Of a DNA stretch of 64,000 bases, positions 18,396 through 27,942 are shown piece after piece. Positions within the stretch are counted from its first letter, which is position 1. The number at the start of each line of letters is the position of its first letter. Made by a program: the position numbers and the translations under genes. The DNA comes from Paenibacillus glucanolyticus NBRC 15330 (GTDB taxonomy: Bacteria; Bacillota; Bacilli; Paenibacillales; Paenibacillaceae): the NCBI RefSeq assembly GCF_004000885.1, contig NZ_BIMC01000003.1, positions 248,001 through 312,000 on the forward strand, read 5' to 3'. The notes beneath the pieces are model-generated. The model was not told the origin of the DNA. It ran no database searches and worked only from the letters and a program-made list of their open reading frames with translations.

Positions 18396-20357
18396 ATGAC
18401 GACTCTTGCTTCGCGTTCTGCTGCCGTACCTCTTAAGCAAGTGAAACTGACGGACCCGTTCTGGTCCCGTTACATAGAGCTGGTAAGGGATGTGGTGATT
18501 CCGTACCAGTACGAAGCCCTGCATGATCGAATCCCGGGTGTCGAACCAAGTCATGGCGTCTCCAATTTTCGAATCGCTGCCGGCAGGGACAAGGGCGAGT
18601 ATGGCGGGATGGTATTTCAGGATAGCGATGTTGCCAAATGGCTGGAGGCTGCGGCGTATTCGCTTGCCATCCATCCGGATCCGAAGCTGGAACAGCAGGT
18701 GGATGAGCTGATTGATCTTGTGGCCGCTGCCCAGCAGCCCGATGGATACCTGAATACGTATTTCACGGTGAAGGAGCCGGAGAAGCGCTGGACCAATCTG
18801 ACGGATTGCCATGAGCTGTACTGTGCCGGACATATGATGGAAGCCGGGGTAGCGCACTATCTGGCAACAGGGAAGCGGAAGCTGCTGGATGTGGTGTGCC
18901 GCCTAGCGGATTATATCGATTCTGTTTTTGGGCCTGAGGATGGCAAAATCCACGGATTTGACGGGCATCAGGAGATCGAATTGGCGCTTGTCAAACTGTA
19001 TGAGGTGACCCGGGAGCCGAGATATTTGAACCTGAGCCAGTATTTTATAGATGTGCGCGGCACGGAGCCTCACTTCTTCCTTCAGGAGTGGGAGCAGAGA
19101 GGGCGAAAATCATTCTACTCCTCGGTAGCGAACCCGCCGCACTTGCCTTATCATCAGAGTCATCTGCCCGTAAGGGAACAGAGGGAGGCGGTTGGACATT
19201 CGGTCCGGGCCGTGTACATGTACACGGCCATGGCGGACTTAGCGGCCAGAACAAAAGACCCCGCTCTTCTGGAGGCGTGCGAGAACCTGTGGTTTAACAT
19301 GGTTCATAAACAGATGTACATTACCGGAGGCATCGGTTCAACCCATCACGGAGAGGCGTTCACGACGGATTATGATCTGCCGAACGATACAGTGTATGCC
19401 GAGACCTGTGCCTCCATCGGTTTGATCTTTTTTGCCCGGCGCATGCTGGAGCTGGCTCCCAAATCGGAGTATGCGGATGTGATGGAGCGTGCGCTGTTCA
19501 ACACGGTCATTGGCAGCATGGCTCAGGACGGGCGGCATTTCTTCTATGTCAATCCGCTTGAGGTATGGCCTGCGGCCTGTCGCCATAATCCGGGCAAGTT
19601 CCATGTGAAGCCGGTTCGGCCGGGATGGTTCGCATGCGCTTGCTGTCCACCGAATGTGGCGAGACTGCTGTCTTCGCTGGGTGAATATGTGTATACGATG
19701 AACGAGGATACGCTGTACACGCATCTATACATGGGGGGTGAAGCATCGGTTCAGTTCGGGGATGTGCCTGTGAAGGTCATTCAGAACAGCGCGCTGCCTT
19801 GGAATGGGGACGTTACACTTGCCATCCAGACGGAGAAGGCAGTTGAGTGGACGGTAGCTCTCCGCATTCCGGATTGGTCCCGCGGCAAAGCAGATTTGCG
19901 CTTGAATGGGGAAGACGTGAGCATGGAGGATGTTATGACAGACGGCTATGCCTACATCAAGAGAGTATGGGCGCCGGGAGATACCCTGGAGCTGGAACTC
20001 TCCATGGAGATCCATCAAGTAAGGGCTAATCCGAATATACGGGCCAATGCCGGTAAAGCCGCAATCCAGCGTGGACCGTTGGTATACTGCCTGGAAAGCG
20101 TAGATCATGGAGCGCCGATGTCGTCCGTATCGCTAGCTCGCGAGCCTAAGCTGAGCTCACGGTTTGATCCTGATTTTCTCGGAGGGGCGGTTGTCATTGA
20201 AGGGGAAGGCTGGCGTGAAGAATCCGGTGACTGGGGCGGTGATCTGTATCGTACTTCGCCAACGCCGCTGCGTCCCGCAGCGCTCAAAGCCATTCCGTAT
20301 TATTTATGGGGCAATCGTGGCGAGAATGAGATGACGGTGTGGATGCCATTGCAGTAA
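18396..20357 (+). CDS. GH127 beta-L-arabinofuranosidase
   Basis: About 653 residues, matching family GH127 (former DUF1680). In Bifidobacterium HypBA1 the zinc ligands and nucleophile are Glu338, Cys340, Cys417 and Cys418, with Glu322 as acid/base. Here the equivalents are visible at Glu336 and Cys338 (YAETCAS), Cys416 and Cys417 (WFACACCPPN) and Glu320 (HHGEAF), so the active site is complete. No signal peptide is present, so it acts in the cytoplasm on imported arabinosides. ATG 18396 has AAGGAG ten bases upstream. Its neighbour is a divergent AraC regulator. No transporter is adjacent. Confidence 0.93.
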   Translation: MTTLASRSAAVPLKQVKLTDPFWSRYIELVRDVVIPYQYEALHDRIPGVEPSHGVSNFRIAAGRDKGEYGGMVFQDSDVAKWLEAAAYSLAIHPDPKLEQQVDELIDLVAAAQQPDGYLNTYFTVKEPEKRWTNLTDCHELYCAGHMMEAGVAHYLATGKRKLLDVVCRLADYIDSVFGPEDGKIHGFDGHQEIELALVKLYEVTREPRYLNLSQYFIDVRGTEPHFFLQEWEQRGRKSFYSSVANPPHLPYHQSHLPVREQREAVGHSVRAVYMYTAMADLAARTKDPALLEACENLWFNMVHKQMYITGGIGSTHHGEAFTTDYDLPNDTVYAETCASIGLIFFARRMLELAPKSEYADVMERALFNTVIGSMAQDGRHFFYVNPLEVWPAACRHNPGKFHVKPVRPGWFACACCPPNVARLLSSLGEYVYTMNEDTLYTHLYMGGEASVQFGDVPVKVIQNSALPWNGDVTLAIQTEKAVEWTVALRIPDWSRGKADLRLNGEDVSMEDVMTDGYAYIKRVWAPGDTLELELSMEIHQVRANPNIRANAGKAAIQRGPLVYCLESVDHGAPMSSVSLAREPKLSSRFDPDFLGGAVVIEGEGWREESGDWGGDLYRTSPTPLRPAALKAIPYYLWGNRGENEMTVWMPLQ

Positions 20358-20373
20358 AGGAAGCCAGGCAGCG

Positions 20374-20421
20374 AAAAAGGGCTTGCTCAAGGTCGGTTGA
20401 TCTCGCGCAAGCCCTTTTTTT
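20374..20421. terminator. Bidirectional terminator between GH127 and glutathione peroxidase
   Basis: AAAAAGGGCTTGC and GCAAGCCCTTTTTTT form a stem flanked by A and T runs. It serves both convergent genes. Confidence 0.88.
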
Positions 20422-20445
20422 ATTCGAATGTATGCAGCTCCAGAT

Positions 20446-20925
20446 TTATTTCAGCAGCTTCTTGATATCTTCTTCCATTTTTTCCGGGGTATCCGTTGGC
20501 GCAAAGCGTTTAACCACCTTGCCGCTGCGGTCCACCAGAAACTTGGTGAAATTCCATTTGATTGCTTTAATGCCGAGCGCGCCGGGGGCTTCACTGGTCA
20601 GATGTTTGTAGAGGGGATGAGCGTGCGAGCCGTTCACATCAATCTTGGAGAATAAAGGGAAGGTTACGCCATGATTGAGCTTGCAGGCTTCCTCGATCGC
20701 GGAATCCTCCTCCAGCTCCTGATTCATGAATTGGCTGCTGGGGAAGCCAAGCACGGCCAGTCCCTGATCGCGGAATGACTGATGCAGCTTCTCCAAACCG
20801 TCAAATTGAGGGGCAAAGCCGCATTTGGTTGCCGTGTTCACGATGAGCATCACCTCACCCTTGTAGGGCTCGAGTGTTTGGGACTCACCACGTATCGTTT
20901 TTACTTCATATTCATAAATGGACAT
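20446..20925 (-). CDS. bsaA: Glutathione peroxidase-family thiol peroxidase
   Basis: 159-residue GPx-fold peroxidase that reduces hydroperoxides. The peroxidatic residue is Cys35 in NTATKCGFAPQ, the usual cysteine form rather than selenocysteine. The FPSSQF segment supplies the catalytic Gln and IKWNFTKFLVD the catalytic Trp/Asn. Bacterial cysteine forms usually take electrons from thioredoxin or bacillithiol-type systems rather than glutathione. It is cytoplasmic and monocistronic. Confidence 0.93.
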   Translation of the reverse strand: MSIYEYEVKTIRGESQTLEPYKGEVMLIVNTATKCGFAPQFDGLEKLHQSFRDQGLAVLGFPSSQFMNQELEEDSAIEEACKLNHGVTFPLFSKIDVNGSHAHPLYKHLTSEAPGALGIKAIKWNFTKFLVDRSGKVVKRFAPTDTPEKMEEDIKKLLK

Positions 20926-21196
20926 CGCCGTAGAACCTCCTCTGATAGGATGTATATAGAAACAGAGTATATCCTTTTACCAAGGATTGCAATTTAATAG
21001 AACCGTGATGTCAGGTTATACATGCTATAAATATGACAGATCAAGGAGCACAATACATGATGTGGAAAATATAAAGTAAAAATTTGTATTTTTATCTGGA
21101 CGTATTTAGGAAATATGTGATAGTAGTAGAATAAGTAGTTAAGCAGATGAAGCAAGACAAGAAGGGTACTGCTGAAACAATGTATAGGAGGCCTAA

Positions 21197-22105
21197 ATGA
21201 GATTAAGAACACAAATGCTCAAAACGACGGTGACCAGTCTGCTCGCTTTTATGTTCATCGTCCTGATTGTGCTGGTTCCAAGGGATTTGAATCTGTCGCT
21301 GGACGGCAATTTAGTGGTGACCAATTATTCCTTTGATCTGGGCCAGTATGTTACGTACATCCGTGACTATTTTGCAAGCGCTGTTCAGAACGGGACGCTC
21401 GGGGGAACGCGGTATATCGGCCAGTCCTCGGAAGCGGCTGCTTTTGAAGCTGTTGGCAAAAGCCTGCTGGTTATTGTATCCGCTTTACTGATAGGATTCG
21501 TGTTAGGTATTCTGAAGGGAGTTTTGGACTACAAATTGTCCAAGACCAAATTCAGCGTGCTGGGGCACTGGACGACATGGTTGTTCCAGTCCATTCCGGA
21601 TTTTTTCCTGATGCTGATCGCCCAATGGGTGCTCATTAAGCATGTTCCGGCTATCCGTTATTTTGCGGTTGACGGCTGGGAGGCTTTCGTGCTGCCTTCG
21701 CTGCTTGTCTCAATTTACCCGATATTTTTTATTGCCCGGATCACGTCGGCTTCGCTGCTCGCACAGGAAGGCAAACTATACATACTGCTGGCTAAAGCCA
21801 AAGGGCTGAGTGACCGGAAGGTCGTCTACAAACATATGCTGCGAAACGGCATCGCAACCATCCTGACCCATCTTCCGGGTCTGCTGGTCTTCATCTTGTC
21901 GAACCTGCTCGTGGTGGAATATTACCGCAACTATCCGGGAGCGGCTTGGAGATTGTTTCAGGCGCTGGATTTCAATACGTTCAGCGGCACCGGCGGCAAC
22001 TATGAGCCGGGTGTCATTATTTATATCGCATTTTCCTTCATGGTGCTGTTCATGATCGTTCAATGGATCAGTCATTCGGCACGCAAGTACTTTGATCCGC
22101 GATAA
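21197..22105 (+). CDS. OppB/DppB-like ABC permease of an orphan pair
   Basis: 302-residue inner-membrane permease of the binding-protein-dependent transport family. The permease core (about residues 90-290) includes an EAA-like loop, LLAKAKGLSDRKVVYKHMLRNG. It starts with ATG after TAGGAGG. The next gene encodes its OppC-like partner. There is no ATPase or binding-protein gene on either side, so the pair must recruit shared subunits or be a specialised system. The substrate is unknown; peptides or nickel-type solutes are usual for the family. Confidence 0.85.
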   Translation: MRLRTQMLKTTVTSLLAFMFIVLIVLVPRDLNLSLDGNLVVTNYSFDLGQYVTYIRDYFASAVQNGTLGGTRYIGQSSEAAAFEAVGKSLLVIVSALLIGFVLGILKGVLDYKLSKTKFSVLGHWTTWLFQSIPDFFLMLIAQWVLIKHVPAIRYFAVDGWEAFVLPSLLVSIYPIFFIARITSASLLAQEGKLYILLAKAKGLSDRKVVYKHMLRNGIATILTHLPGLLVFILSNLLVVEYYRNYPGAAWRLFQALDFNTFSGTGGNYEPGVIIYIAFSFMVLFMIVQWISHSARKYFDPR

Positions 22106-22123
22106 GAAACGAGGTGAGTTATC

Positions 22124-23023
22124 TTGAAGAATTTCCCTTTATGGATTGGCGGCATTCTGCTTGCTTTCTTTGTCTTTGTTATGCTGGCGGGGCCGTACAT
22201 GCCCTTCATTGATAAGGATTTGAAGAATGAACCCTCCAGATGGGTCATGAAGGACGGCAAGCAGAAGCTGACCCTTCCGCCTTATAAACCTTCTTCGAAG
22301 AACTGGCTTGGATCGGATAAGAGGGGGGTCGATAACTTGAGCAAACTGGTTGTGACCGCCAAGGATACGATTCTGCTGGTGCTCGCGATTACGGCTGCCC
22401 GATATGCGATCGGGGTGCCCCTGGGACTGATCGCTCGTAAGAAAAAGGGCTTCACCCACCAGTTCATTACCTTCTGGAACCAGATGTGTTCCTATTTGCC
22501 GCCGGTCTTCGCATCCGCGCTGCTGCTTGCGCTTCCGTTCTTTCTCTTCTCCCAGCAGCGGATGGGCTGGGCCATACTGATTCTGGCCAGCGTTGAAGCC
22601 GGGCGGGTGGCCATCACGATTCAGCAGCAGGCCCACAAGATGGCAAGCGAGCCTTACATGGAAGCCGGAACCGCGTTAGGTCTTCGCACGAGGACGTTGA
22701 CGAAGAATTACTATATCCCGGTCATGTTCCCCGAAGTTATCGTCAACTTCTGTTTGGATATGGGGAAGGTGATGCTCCTCCTCGGTCAGCTTGCGATTGT
22801 GAACATCTTCCTTGGTCACGAGTGGAAGGAAGTCAACTATTATGTCATGGAATTCGTGGAGACCGGGTACAACTGGGCGACGATTCTGTCCAAGAATCGA
22901 GCGGACATCTGGTTAGGAAAGTTCCAATTCGTTGTGTATCCGGCATTTGCCATGATGCTGCTGATCATAACGTTCAACTTGTTAGGCGAAGGCTTGCGCC
23001 GTCGTTTTCAGGTTAAGGGCTGA
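22124..23023 (+). CDS. OppC/DppC-like ABC permease of an orphan pair
   Basis: 299-residue permease with an N-terminal helix, an LGSDKRGVDNLSKL segment that corresponds to the LGTDxxGRD motif of OppC-type subunits, and an EAA-like loop, AGTALGLRTRTLTKNYYIPV. A TTG start at 22124 follows GAGGTGA. It lies 18 bases after the OppB-like gene. The pair ends at a terminator. Confidence 0.85.
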   Translation: MKNFPLWIGGILLAFFVFVMLAGPYMPFIDKDLKNEPSRWVMKDGKQKLTLPPYKPSSKNWLGSDKRGVDNLSKLVVTAKDTILLVLAITAARYAIGVPLGLIARKKKGFTHQFITFWNQMCSYLPPVFASALLLALPFFLFSQQRMGWAILILASVEAGRVAITIQQQAHKMASEPYMEAGTALGLRTRTLTKNYYIPVMFPEVIVNFCLDMGKVMLLLGQLAIVNIFLGHEWKEVNYYVMEFVETGYNWATILSKNRADIWLGKFQFVVYPAFAMMLLIITFNLLGEGLRRRFQVKG

Positions 23024-23044
23024 TTAGAGCCCGGCTGTTAACGT

Positions 23045-23131
23045 CAAAAAAACCGGAAGAATGAAGGCTATCGCAAGGCGCTTCCCATGTGGAGGCATAC
23101 CTGGCGGAGAGCCATTCTTCCGGTTTTTATA
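23045..23131. terminator. Long-armed bidirectional terminator
   Basis: AAAAACCGGAAGAATG and CATTCTTCCGGTTTTT form a 15-16 bp stem separated by an unusually large loop of about 55 bases. It serves the permease pair and the convergent amylase. Confidence 0.75.
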
Positions 23132-23155
23132 GTCTCTGTATAATGTGTCCGCTGT

Positions 23156-24625
23156 TTAAGCTTCTACGGGAAGCTCCGGGTGAGCCCAGACGGACACACT
23201 CCCGCCGTTAACCGGAAACAGAGCGAACCCGTCCTCACCGATCGTGATCCGTTCCTTCCGGGTGCGAGTCAGATCCACCCATATCTCTCCGGCGCGATGC
23301 TCACCAACAAACATTCTCTTCTCCCCGGCATCCCCGTTAGCGATCACCACGGCACAGCCGGAATGCTCGATTTCCTCGATCCCCCGGCGGACCCAGCCAA
23401 TCGTGTTCGGATGGTCAAAATAATCATCTTGCTCGCCATACGCCCGGTTCACCCTGGCATACAGCAGCGGGTCAATGGCCTCTCTCTTGCCGGGAATGGG
23501 CTTCTCGCCGCCGATCCCGTAATAATCTCCGTAGAAGACGGAAGGATAACCGTCCTTGCGCAGCAGAATCAGCGCATAAGCGCTCTGTTTAAACCAGTCC
23601 TCCACCCACGATTCCAATGATTCCTGCGGCTGTGAATCATGGTTGTCCACAAACGTAACGGCATTCATGGGGTGCGATGCGACGAGTGTATCGTCGAAGA
23701 TCTTTCGCAGATCGAAGGAACGGCCGGCTTTGGAAGCAGCTTGGAGTTTGTAGTGGAGGGAAACATCAAACAGATCGATTTTGTAATCCACCGTATCCAG
23801 GAAATGCCGGCAGTCCTCAAGCTCGGGATTCCAGAACTCGCCCACGATGTAAAAATCCTCTCCGCGTTTTTTCTTCATGGCTGCGGCAAATTCTTTAATG
23901 AAATCATGGTTGATGTGTTTGATGGCATCAAGCCGGAACCCGCTGCATTGCAATGTATCCACGAGCCACTGGCCCCAGGCGGTCATTTCCTTGCGTACAT
24001 CCGGATGACCGTAATCTATGTTGGCAAACATCAAGTAGTCGTAATTCCCGAATTCATTGTCCACCTTGTCGCTCCAGGATTTATTCTCGCCCACAATTCG
24101 GAATATGCCGGAGCGCTTGCTCTTATCATCATAGTCGGTTCCGTTAAAGTGATTGAAATTCCATTGGAACGAGGAATACTGATCACCGCGGCCAGGGAAG
24201 GTGAATTTGGTCCAGCCCTCGATCTCGAACGGCTTGGATATATCCTTCGTCCGATCCATCTCATCAACCTGGATAACCTGAAACCGCTCGGTTTCATCAG
24301 CACCCGCCTTATGGTTCATCACCAGATCCACATAGACGGCAATCCCGTGCTTGTGGCAGGCTGCAATGGCATCGGTTAGTTCCTGCTTGGTCCCGTATTT
24401 GGTGCGAACCGTTCCCTTCTGGTCAAACTCCCCCAGATCGTACAGGTCATACACCCCATACCCGTTATCCTCGGCGGAGGATGCTTTGGTCACGGGGGGA
24501 ATCCAAACCGCATCGATTCCTGCCTTGCTCAGCTCCGGTGCTGCGCTTTTGAGTCGGTTCCAGTGCGAGCCATCGGCTGCAACATGCCATTCGAAGAATT
24601 GCATAATCGTATGATTTCGTTGCAT
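23156..24625 (-). CDS. Cytoplasmic GH13 alpha-amylase
   Basis: 489-residue alpha-amylase of the Bacillus liquefying type (GH13_5). Catalytic residues are visible: nucleophile Asp233 in GFRLDAIKH, acid/base Glu263 in VGEFW, and Asp330 in FVDNHDSQ, with region I at YVDLVMNH. There is no signal peptide; the protein begins directly with MQRNHTIMQFFEW. That matches intracellular enzymes such as E. coli AmyA rather than the secreted relatives. It would act on cytosolic glycogen or imported maltodextrins. It is a monocistronic gene with its own promoter. Confidence 0.93.
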   Translation of the reverse strand: MQRNHTIMQFFEWHVAADGSHWNRLKSAAPELSKAGIDAVWIPPVTKASSAEDNGYGVYDLYDLGEFDQKGTVRTKYGTKQELTDAIAACHKHGIAVYVDLVMNHKAGADETERFQVIQVDEMDRTKDISKPFEIEGWTKFTFPGRGDQYSSFQWNFNHFNGTDYDDKSKRSGIFRIVGENKSWSDKVDNEFGNYDYLMFANIDYGHPDVRKEMTAWGQWLVDTLQCSGFRLDAIKHINHDFIKEFAAAMKKKRGEDFYIVGEFWNPELEDCRHFLDTVDYKIDLFDVSLHYKLQAASKAGRSFDLRKIFDDTLVASHPMNAVTFVDNHDSQPQESLESWVEDWFKQSAYALILLRKDGYPSVFYGDYYGIGGEKPIPGKREAIDPLLYARVNRAYGEQDDYFDHPNTIGWVRRGIEEIEHSGCAVVIANGDAGEKRMFVGEHRAGEIWVDLTRTRKERITIGEDGFALFPVNGGSVSVWAHPELPVEA

Positions 24626-24653
24626 ACTTCCATCTCCTCTACAATGATAGCTC

Positions 24654-24681
24654 TGTATAAATACTGCGTGCTAAATCTCAA
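24654..24681 (-). promoter_or_regulatory. Promoter of the alpha-amylase gene
   Basis: TTGAGA and TATACA are separated by 16 bases on the minus strand. The rest of the gap from 24626 to 24910 holds no supported gene. Confidence 0.5.
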
Positions 24682-24910
24682 ATACCCAAGAAAGCAGGGG
24701 AGCTAAACCTTTGTGCCCGATGAGTGGGTCCAATTGCTTTAGTTTTACCCTAAAATGGAAGGAAAAAGACGGGGGTTCTTCATCGACAGAAGAGCAAGAA
24801 ACGGACATGACACCGGAGGCATTTTCTTCAAATATAAGGTTGCAGCTCTCTTATTCCAATAGTTCCCGCAATTCGGCATCCACACACCTCTTCGGCTTGG
24901 TTCATCTGTG

Positions 24911-24958
24911 CAAAAAAAACCATCCCCTGCGCATGAATATGCGTGAGGATGGTTTTTG
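24911..24958. terminator. Terminator of the YeiH-type gene
   Basis: AAAAACCATCC pairs with GGATGGTTTTT, with an inner GCGCAT/ATGCGT stem. Confidence 0.85.
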
Positions 24959-24990
24959 GTTCGTACACAATGGCAGCCGATCCCGCTCAC

Positions 24991-26034
24991 TCAAGCCATA
25001 GCATAGGTAAGCAGGATTAGCAGCGCAGTGGTGATGGACATGGCCAGCAGCGGCCGCCATGCGCTGCGCAGATCCTTCAAGTGGACATTCAGGCCAAGTC
25101 CCACCATCGCCATGGCAAGAAGGAAGGAAGCTGCCTGAGAAATCGTATACTTGATCGGCAGAGGAATGATCGGTTGTCCGGTCCATTCCCAGCTTCCCAG
25201 TATACTCGCTGCAATGAAGCCGAGCAGGAACCAGGGGAACTCCATCTTCGTGTGGCTCTCGATGCGCCCGGTACGTTTCATCCAGAGCATGAGCACGACA
25301 CTGAGTGGTACGAGCAGAAATACCCGTCCCAGCTTGGCAAGCAAGCTAATGGCCAGCGCGTCCTCACCCGCCGGAGCGGCTGCGAGGGCTACATGGGCAA
25401 TCTCATGCAGACTTACTCCCGACCACACACCATACTGGGTGTCCGTCAGAGGAAGCAGCGGCTGAACGAGGGTGTAGCCAATGGCAACAATGGTTCCAAG
25501 AAAGGCGATAAGGCCCGCTCCAAGCGCCGTGTCCTTCTCCTTGGCCTTCACAATGGGGGACACGGCGGCAATGGCAGCCGCGCCGCAGACACCGGTTCCA
25601 ATGCCGAGCAGAAGGGACAGGGACATGTCGGCTTTAAGCCATTTGGCAATTAGCAGCGTCAGCCCAATGGCTACAACAACGCTGATCACATCCTTCAGCA
25701 TCAGGCCCAGGCCTTGCTGGAACACGATGCCGATATTCAGCTTCAGTCCATACAGAATGATGGCCAGACGCAGCAGCCGCTTGGCTGTGAATTGAATGCC
25801 GATGCGCAGCCGCTCCGGGTAGTCGCGCAGTTGCCGGTATAAGGCGGCGATCAGAATCGCCCAGGCAAGCTGGCCGAGGTAGCCAAGACCCGGGATGCTT
25901 GCTAGTGCGTAGCCCATGAGGGCAATGATAAAGGTGAAGGCAATGCCGCCTGCGGCGGCAGGCAGTGTATCATGTATCCAACGAACCAGGCGATGGACGG
26001 TTGCTTGTGATTTGGAATAGGCTGGTTCAGTCAT
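24991..26034 (-). CDS. YeiH-family putative sulfate exporter
   Basis: 347-residue integral membrane protein (UPF0324, YeiH family) with about ten helices. Family landmarks include LLGIGTGVCGAAAIAA and SLHEIAHVALAA. The family is annotated as a putative sulfate exporter on limited evidence. The divergent LysR gene is the standard partner; E. coli has yeiE next to yeiH. Confidence 0.87.
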   Translation of the reverse strand: MTEPAYSKSQATVHRLVRWIHDTLPAAAGGIAFTFIIALMGYALASIPGLGYLGQLAWAILIAALYRQLRDYPERLRIGIQFTAKRLLRLAIILYGLKLNIGIVFQQGLGLMLKDVISVVVAIGLTLLIAKWLKADMSLSLLLGIGTGVCGAAAIAAVSPIVKAKEKDTALGAGLIAFLGTIVAIGYTLVQPLLPLTDTQYGVWSGVSLHEIAHVALAAAPAGEDALAISLLAKLGRVFLLVPLSVVLMLWMKRTGRIESHTKMEFPWFLLGFIAASILGSWEWTGQPIIPLPIKYTISQAASFLLAMAMVGLGLNVHLKDLRSAWRPLLAMSITTALLILLTYAMA

Positions 26035-26123
26035 AAGGTCTAACCTCCGATTCGTTCGGTTGGTCTGAACCCATCGTATCCCATTCGGCTGGATAAGAAA
26101 AATAAATCATTATAATAGTCATC

Positions 26124-26139
26124 ATAAGTAATCAGTTAT
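26124..26139. promoter_or_regulatory. Candidate LysR-type binding site
   Basis: ATAAGTAATCAGTTAT is an interrupted dyad (ATAA/TTAT) of T-N11-A form between the divergent yeiH-like and lysR genes. A TATAAT -10 for the yeiH-like gene lies at 26109-26114 on the minus strand. Confidence 0.45.
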
Positions 26140-26193
26140 GGTAATATCATCTCATATTGATGAGGGACGCTGGAGAAGTGAAGGAGGTCCAAG

Positions 26194-27090
26194 ATGGATC
26201 AAGCACTAGAGGTATTTGTAACGGTCGTGGAGAAGGGGAACTTCACCCGCGCAGCCGAAGAACTACTCATGACACAACCTGCGGTAAGCCAGTATGTCCA
26301 GGCATTGGAGCGGTCTGTTGGCACCAAGCTGCTGGATAGAACCAATAAATACGTCCGCCTCAATAAAGCCGGAGAAATTGTATACCATCACGCGAAGGAG
26401 ATTCTGGGCCTGTACACGCGCATGAATTCACTTGTGGATGATTTGATGCACCGTGCTGGCGGGAACCTCTCCATTGGCTCCAGCTACACCTTCGGGGAGT
26501 ATATGCTGCCGCATTTGATCGCATATATGAGAGAGCATTATCCGCTGATTCGCCCTACGATCACGATCGGGAATACGACCGAGGTGGCGGAGATGATTCT
26601 GCGCCATGAAGCGGATATCGGTATCGTTGAAGGGGATTATCATGATGAGAAGCTGCATATCGAGGCTTTTGCAGAGGATGAAATGGTGGTGATGGTTCCC
26701 CGCGACGGGCGGTATGATCATCTGCAGGAGCTGGCGCTTTCCGAGCTTGCCAATGAGACCTGGATTGTAAGAGAGGCCGGATCAGGCACGCGGGAGGCCA
26801 CGGAGCGGATGTTTACCCGGTATGGTGTTCACCCTGAACATATCGTGGAGTTCGGAAGTACGCAGTTGATCAAGGAATCCGTAGAGGCAGGTCTCGGCGT
26901 TACCCTGCTGTCGCGATGGGTAGTGCGCAAAGAGGTTCAGCTCGGAACCCTGCATATGCTGGTACCCAACGGTAAGCCGGTAGCGCGGCAGTTCTCGTGG
27001 ATTACGGAGAAGACACCCTATCATACAAAGGCGGTTGAGGTATTTCTGGAGCTGCTGCATCAGCGGCGCGGATTTCCGAAGGAAGTGTGA
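26194..27090 (+). CDS. LysR-family regulator of the YeiH gene
   Basis: 298-residue LysR regulator. The N-terminal winged helix-turn-helix reads FTRAAEELLMTQPAVSQYVQALERSVG. The substrate-binding domain begins near residue 90 (NLSIGSSYTFGEYMLPHL) and resembles the CysL/YeiE group. AAGGAGGT precedes the ATG. It probably controls the divergent exporter in response to a sulfur metabolite, but the effector is inferred only from the family. Confidence 0.9.
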   Translation: MDQALEVFVTVVEKGNFTRAAEELLMTQPAVSQYVQALERSVGTKLLDRTNKYVRLNKAGEIVYHHAKEILGLYTRMNSLVDDLMHRAGGNLSIGSSYTFGEYMLPHLIAYMREHYPLIRPTITIGNTTEVAEMILRHEADIGIVEGDYHDEKLHIEAFAEDEMVVMVPRDGRYDHLQELALSELANETWIVREAGSGTREATERMFTRYGVHPEHIVEFGSTQLIKESVEAGLGVTLLSRWVVRKEVQLGTLHMLVPNGKPVARQFSWITEKTPYHTKAVEVFLELLHQRRGFPKEV

Positions 27091-27118
27091 ATATGCGTGA
27101 AATGATCGAAGAGAATGG

Positions 27119-27146
27119 ACATCCCTGACAAGGGATGTTTTTTTTG
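27119..27146 (+). terminator. Terminator of the lysR gene
   Basis: ACATCCCT pairs with AGGGATGT around GACA and is followed by T8. Confidence 0.88.
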
Positions 27147-27256
27147 TTAGGACATGATTACAAATGAGATAAATGGTCAAAAATAAATACTAAAATCCAT
27201 AGATAAGCTATTCATGATGAATTGATATGAAAATCGGGCGTAAGGAGGGTTAAACG

Positions 27257-27475
27257 ATGAAAACATTTAATACCATTGCTTTGCTGTTATTGATCGTTGG
27301 GGGCATTAACTGGCTGCTTGTAGGCCTGTTTCAATACGATTTGGTAGCTGCATTGTTCGGTGGGCAGAGTTCTGCAGGCTCCCGTATCATCTATACGATT
27401 GTGGGTCTGTGTGCATTATACTCGATCCGCTTTTTCGGTGATGTTACGAATGATGATAGAGATCCAGCTAGATAA
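27257..27475 (+). CDS. DUF378 small membrane protein
   Basis: 72-residue protein with two hydrophobic helices (about 5-25 and 43-62). It carries the family signature LLLIVGGINWLLVGLFQYDLV, of which INWLLVGLF is the hallmark; B. subtilis YuzA is a relative. TAAGGAGG precedes the ATG and a strong terminator follows, so it is a real monocistronic gene. The function is unknown. Confidence 0.9.
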   Translation: MKTFNTIALLLLIVGGINWLLVGLFQYDLVAALFGGQSSAGSRIIYTIVGLCALYSIRFFGDVTNDDRDPAR

Positions 27476-27540
27476 GTCATGTTTCATAACATGTACATAT
27501 CATAATTCGGGATTTAAATCGATATTCGCATCTGGTAATA

Positions 27541-27573
27541 AAGCTGCTCCGTTTCACGGGGCGGCTTTTTTTT
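27541..27573 (+). terminator. Terminator of the DUF378 gene
   Basis: AAGCTGCTCCG pairs imperfectly with CGGGGCGGCTT around TTTCA, followed by T8. Bases 27574-27829 hold no gene but include one copy of a 19-bp repeat. Confidence 0.82.
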
Positions 27574-27691
27574 CTGCCCTTACTCCGATATTGTCCATGG
27601 CTGCACAATCTCATGTCAGGTGCAAAATCAACATATATTCCTTGTTTTTCCCAGTGTTTATCAGTGTCTATATGGCCTATACTCCAAGTTA

Positions 27692-27710
27692 AAAACGACA
27701 TATTTACGGA
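27692..27710 (+). repeat. 19-bp direct repeat, left copy
   Basis: AAAACGACATATTTACGGA is identical to the copy at 29218-29236. This copy lies 3' of the GH18 gene and has no gene start after it. Confidence 0.8.
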
Positions 27711-27829
27711 GCAGGGAAGGAACTCATAGAATAAAACCAAGTCATAACGATGCTTGAAGGAATGATAGATGAATGATAGATAATATAACACATATTCTAT
27801 CGGGATTTCTTCTTGCACAAACAGAGAAA

Positions 27830-27867
27830 GGTCTGCCTCGCACATATAAACATGAACGAAGCAGACC
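27830..27867 (-). terminator. Hairpin after the first GH18 gene
   Basis: GGTCTGC and GCAGACC pair around a long loop, with a T-rich tail on the minus strand. It is a plausible weak terminator. Confidence 0.5.
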
Positions 27868-27942
27868 GGAAGAACGGTGGACACCAAATATACATGAGGA
27901 AGGGAGCGAGATAGCTGCAAAGCAGGCAAGCCTCGATTTCGT

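Noticed and set aside
20446..20925. Selenoprotein glutathione peroxidase
   Set aside because: The active-site codon is an ordinary Cys codon, with no in-frame TGA or SECIS-like need.
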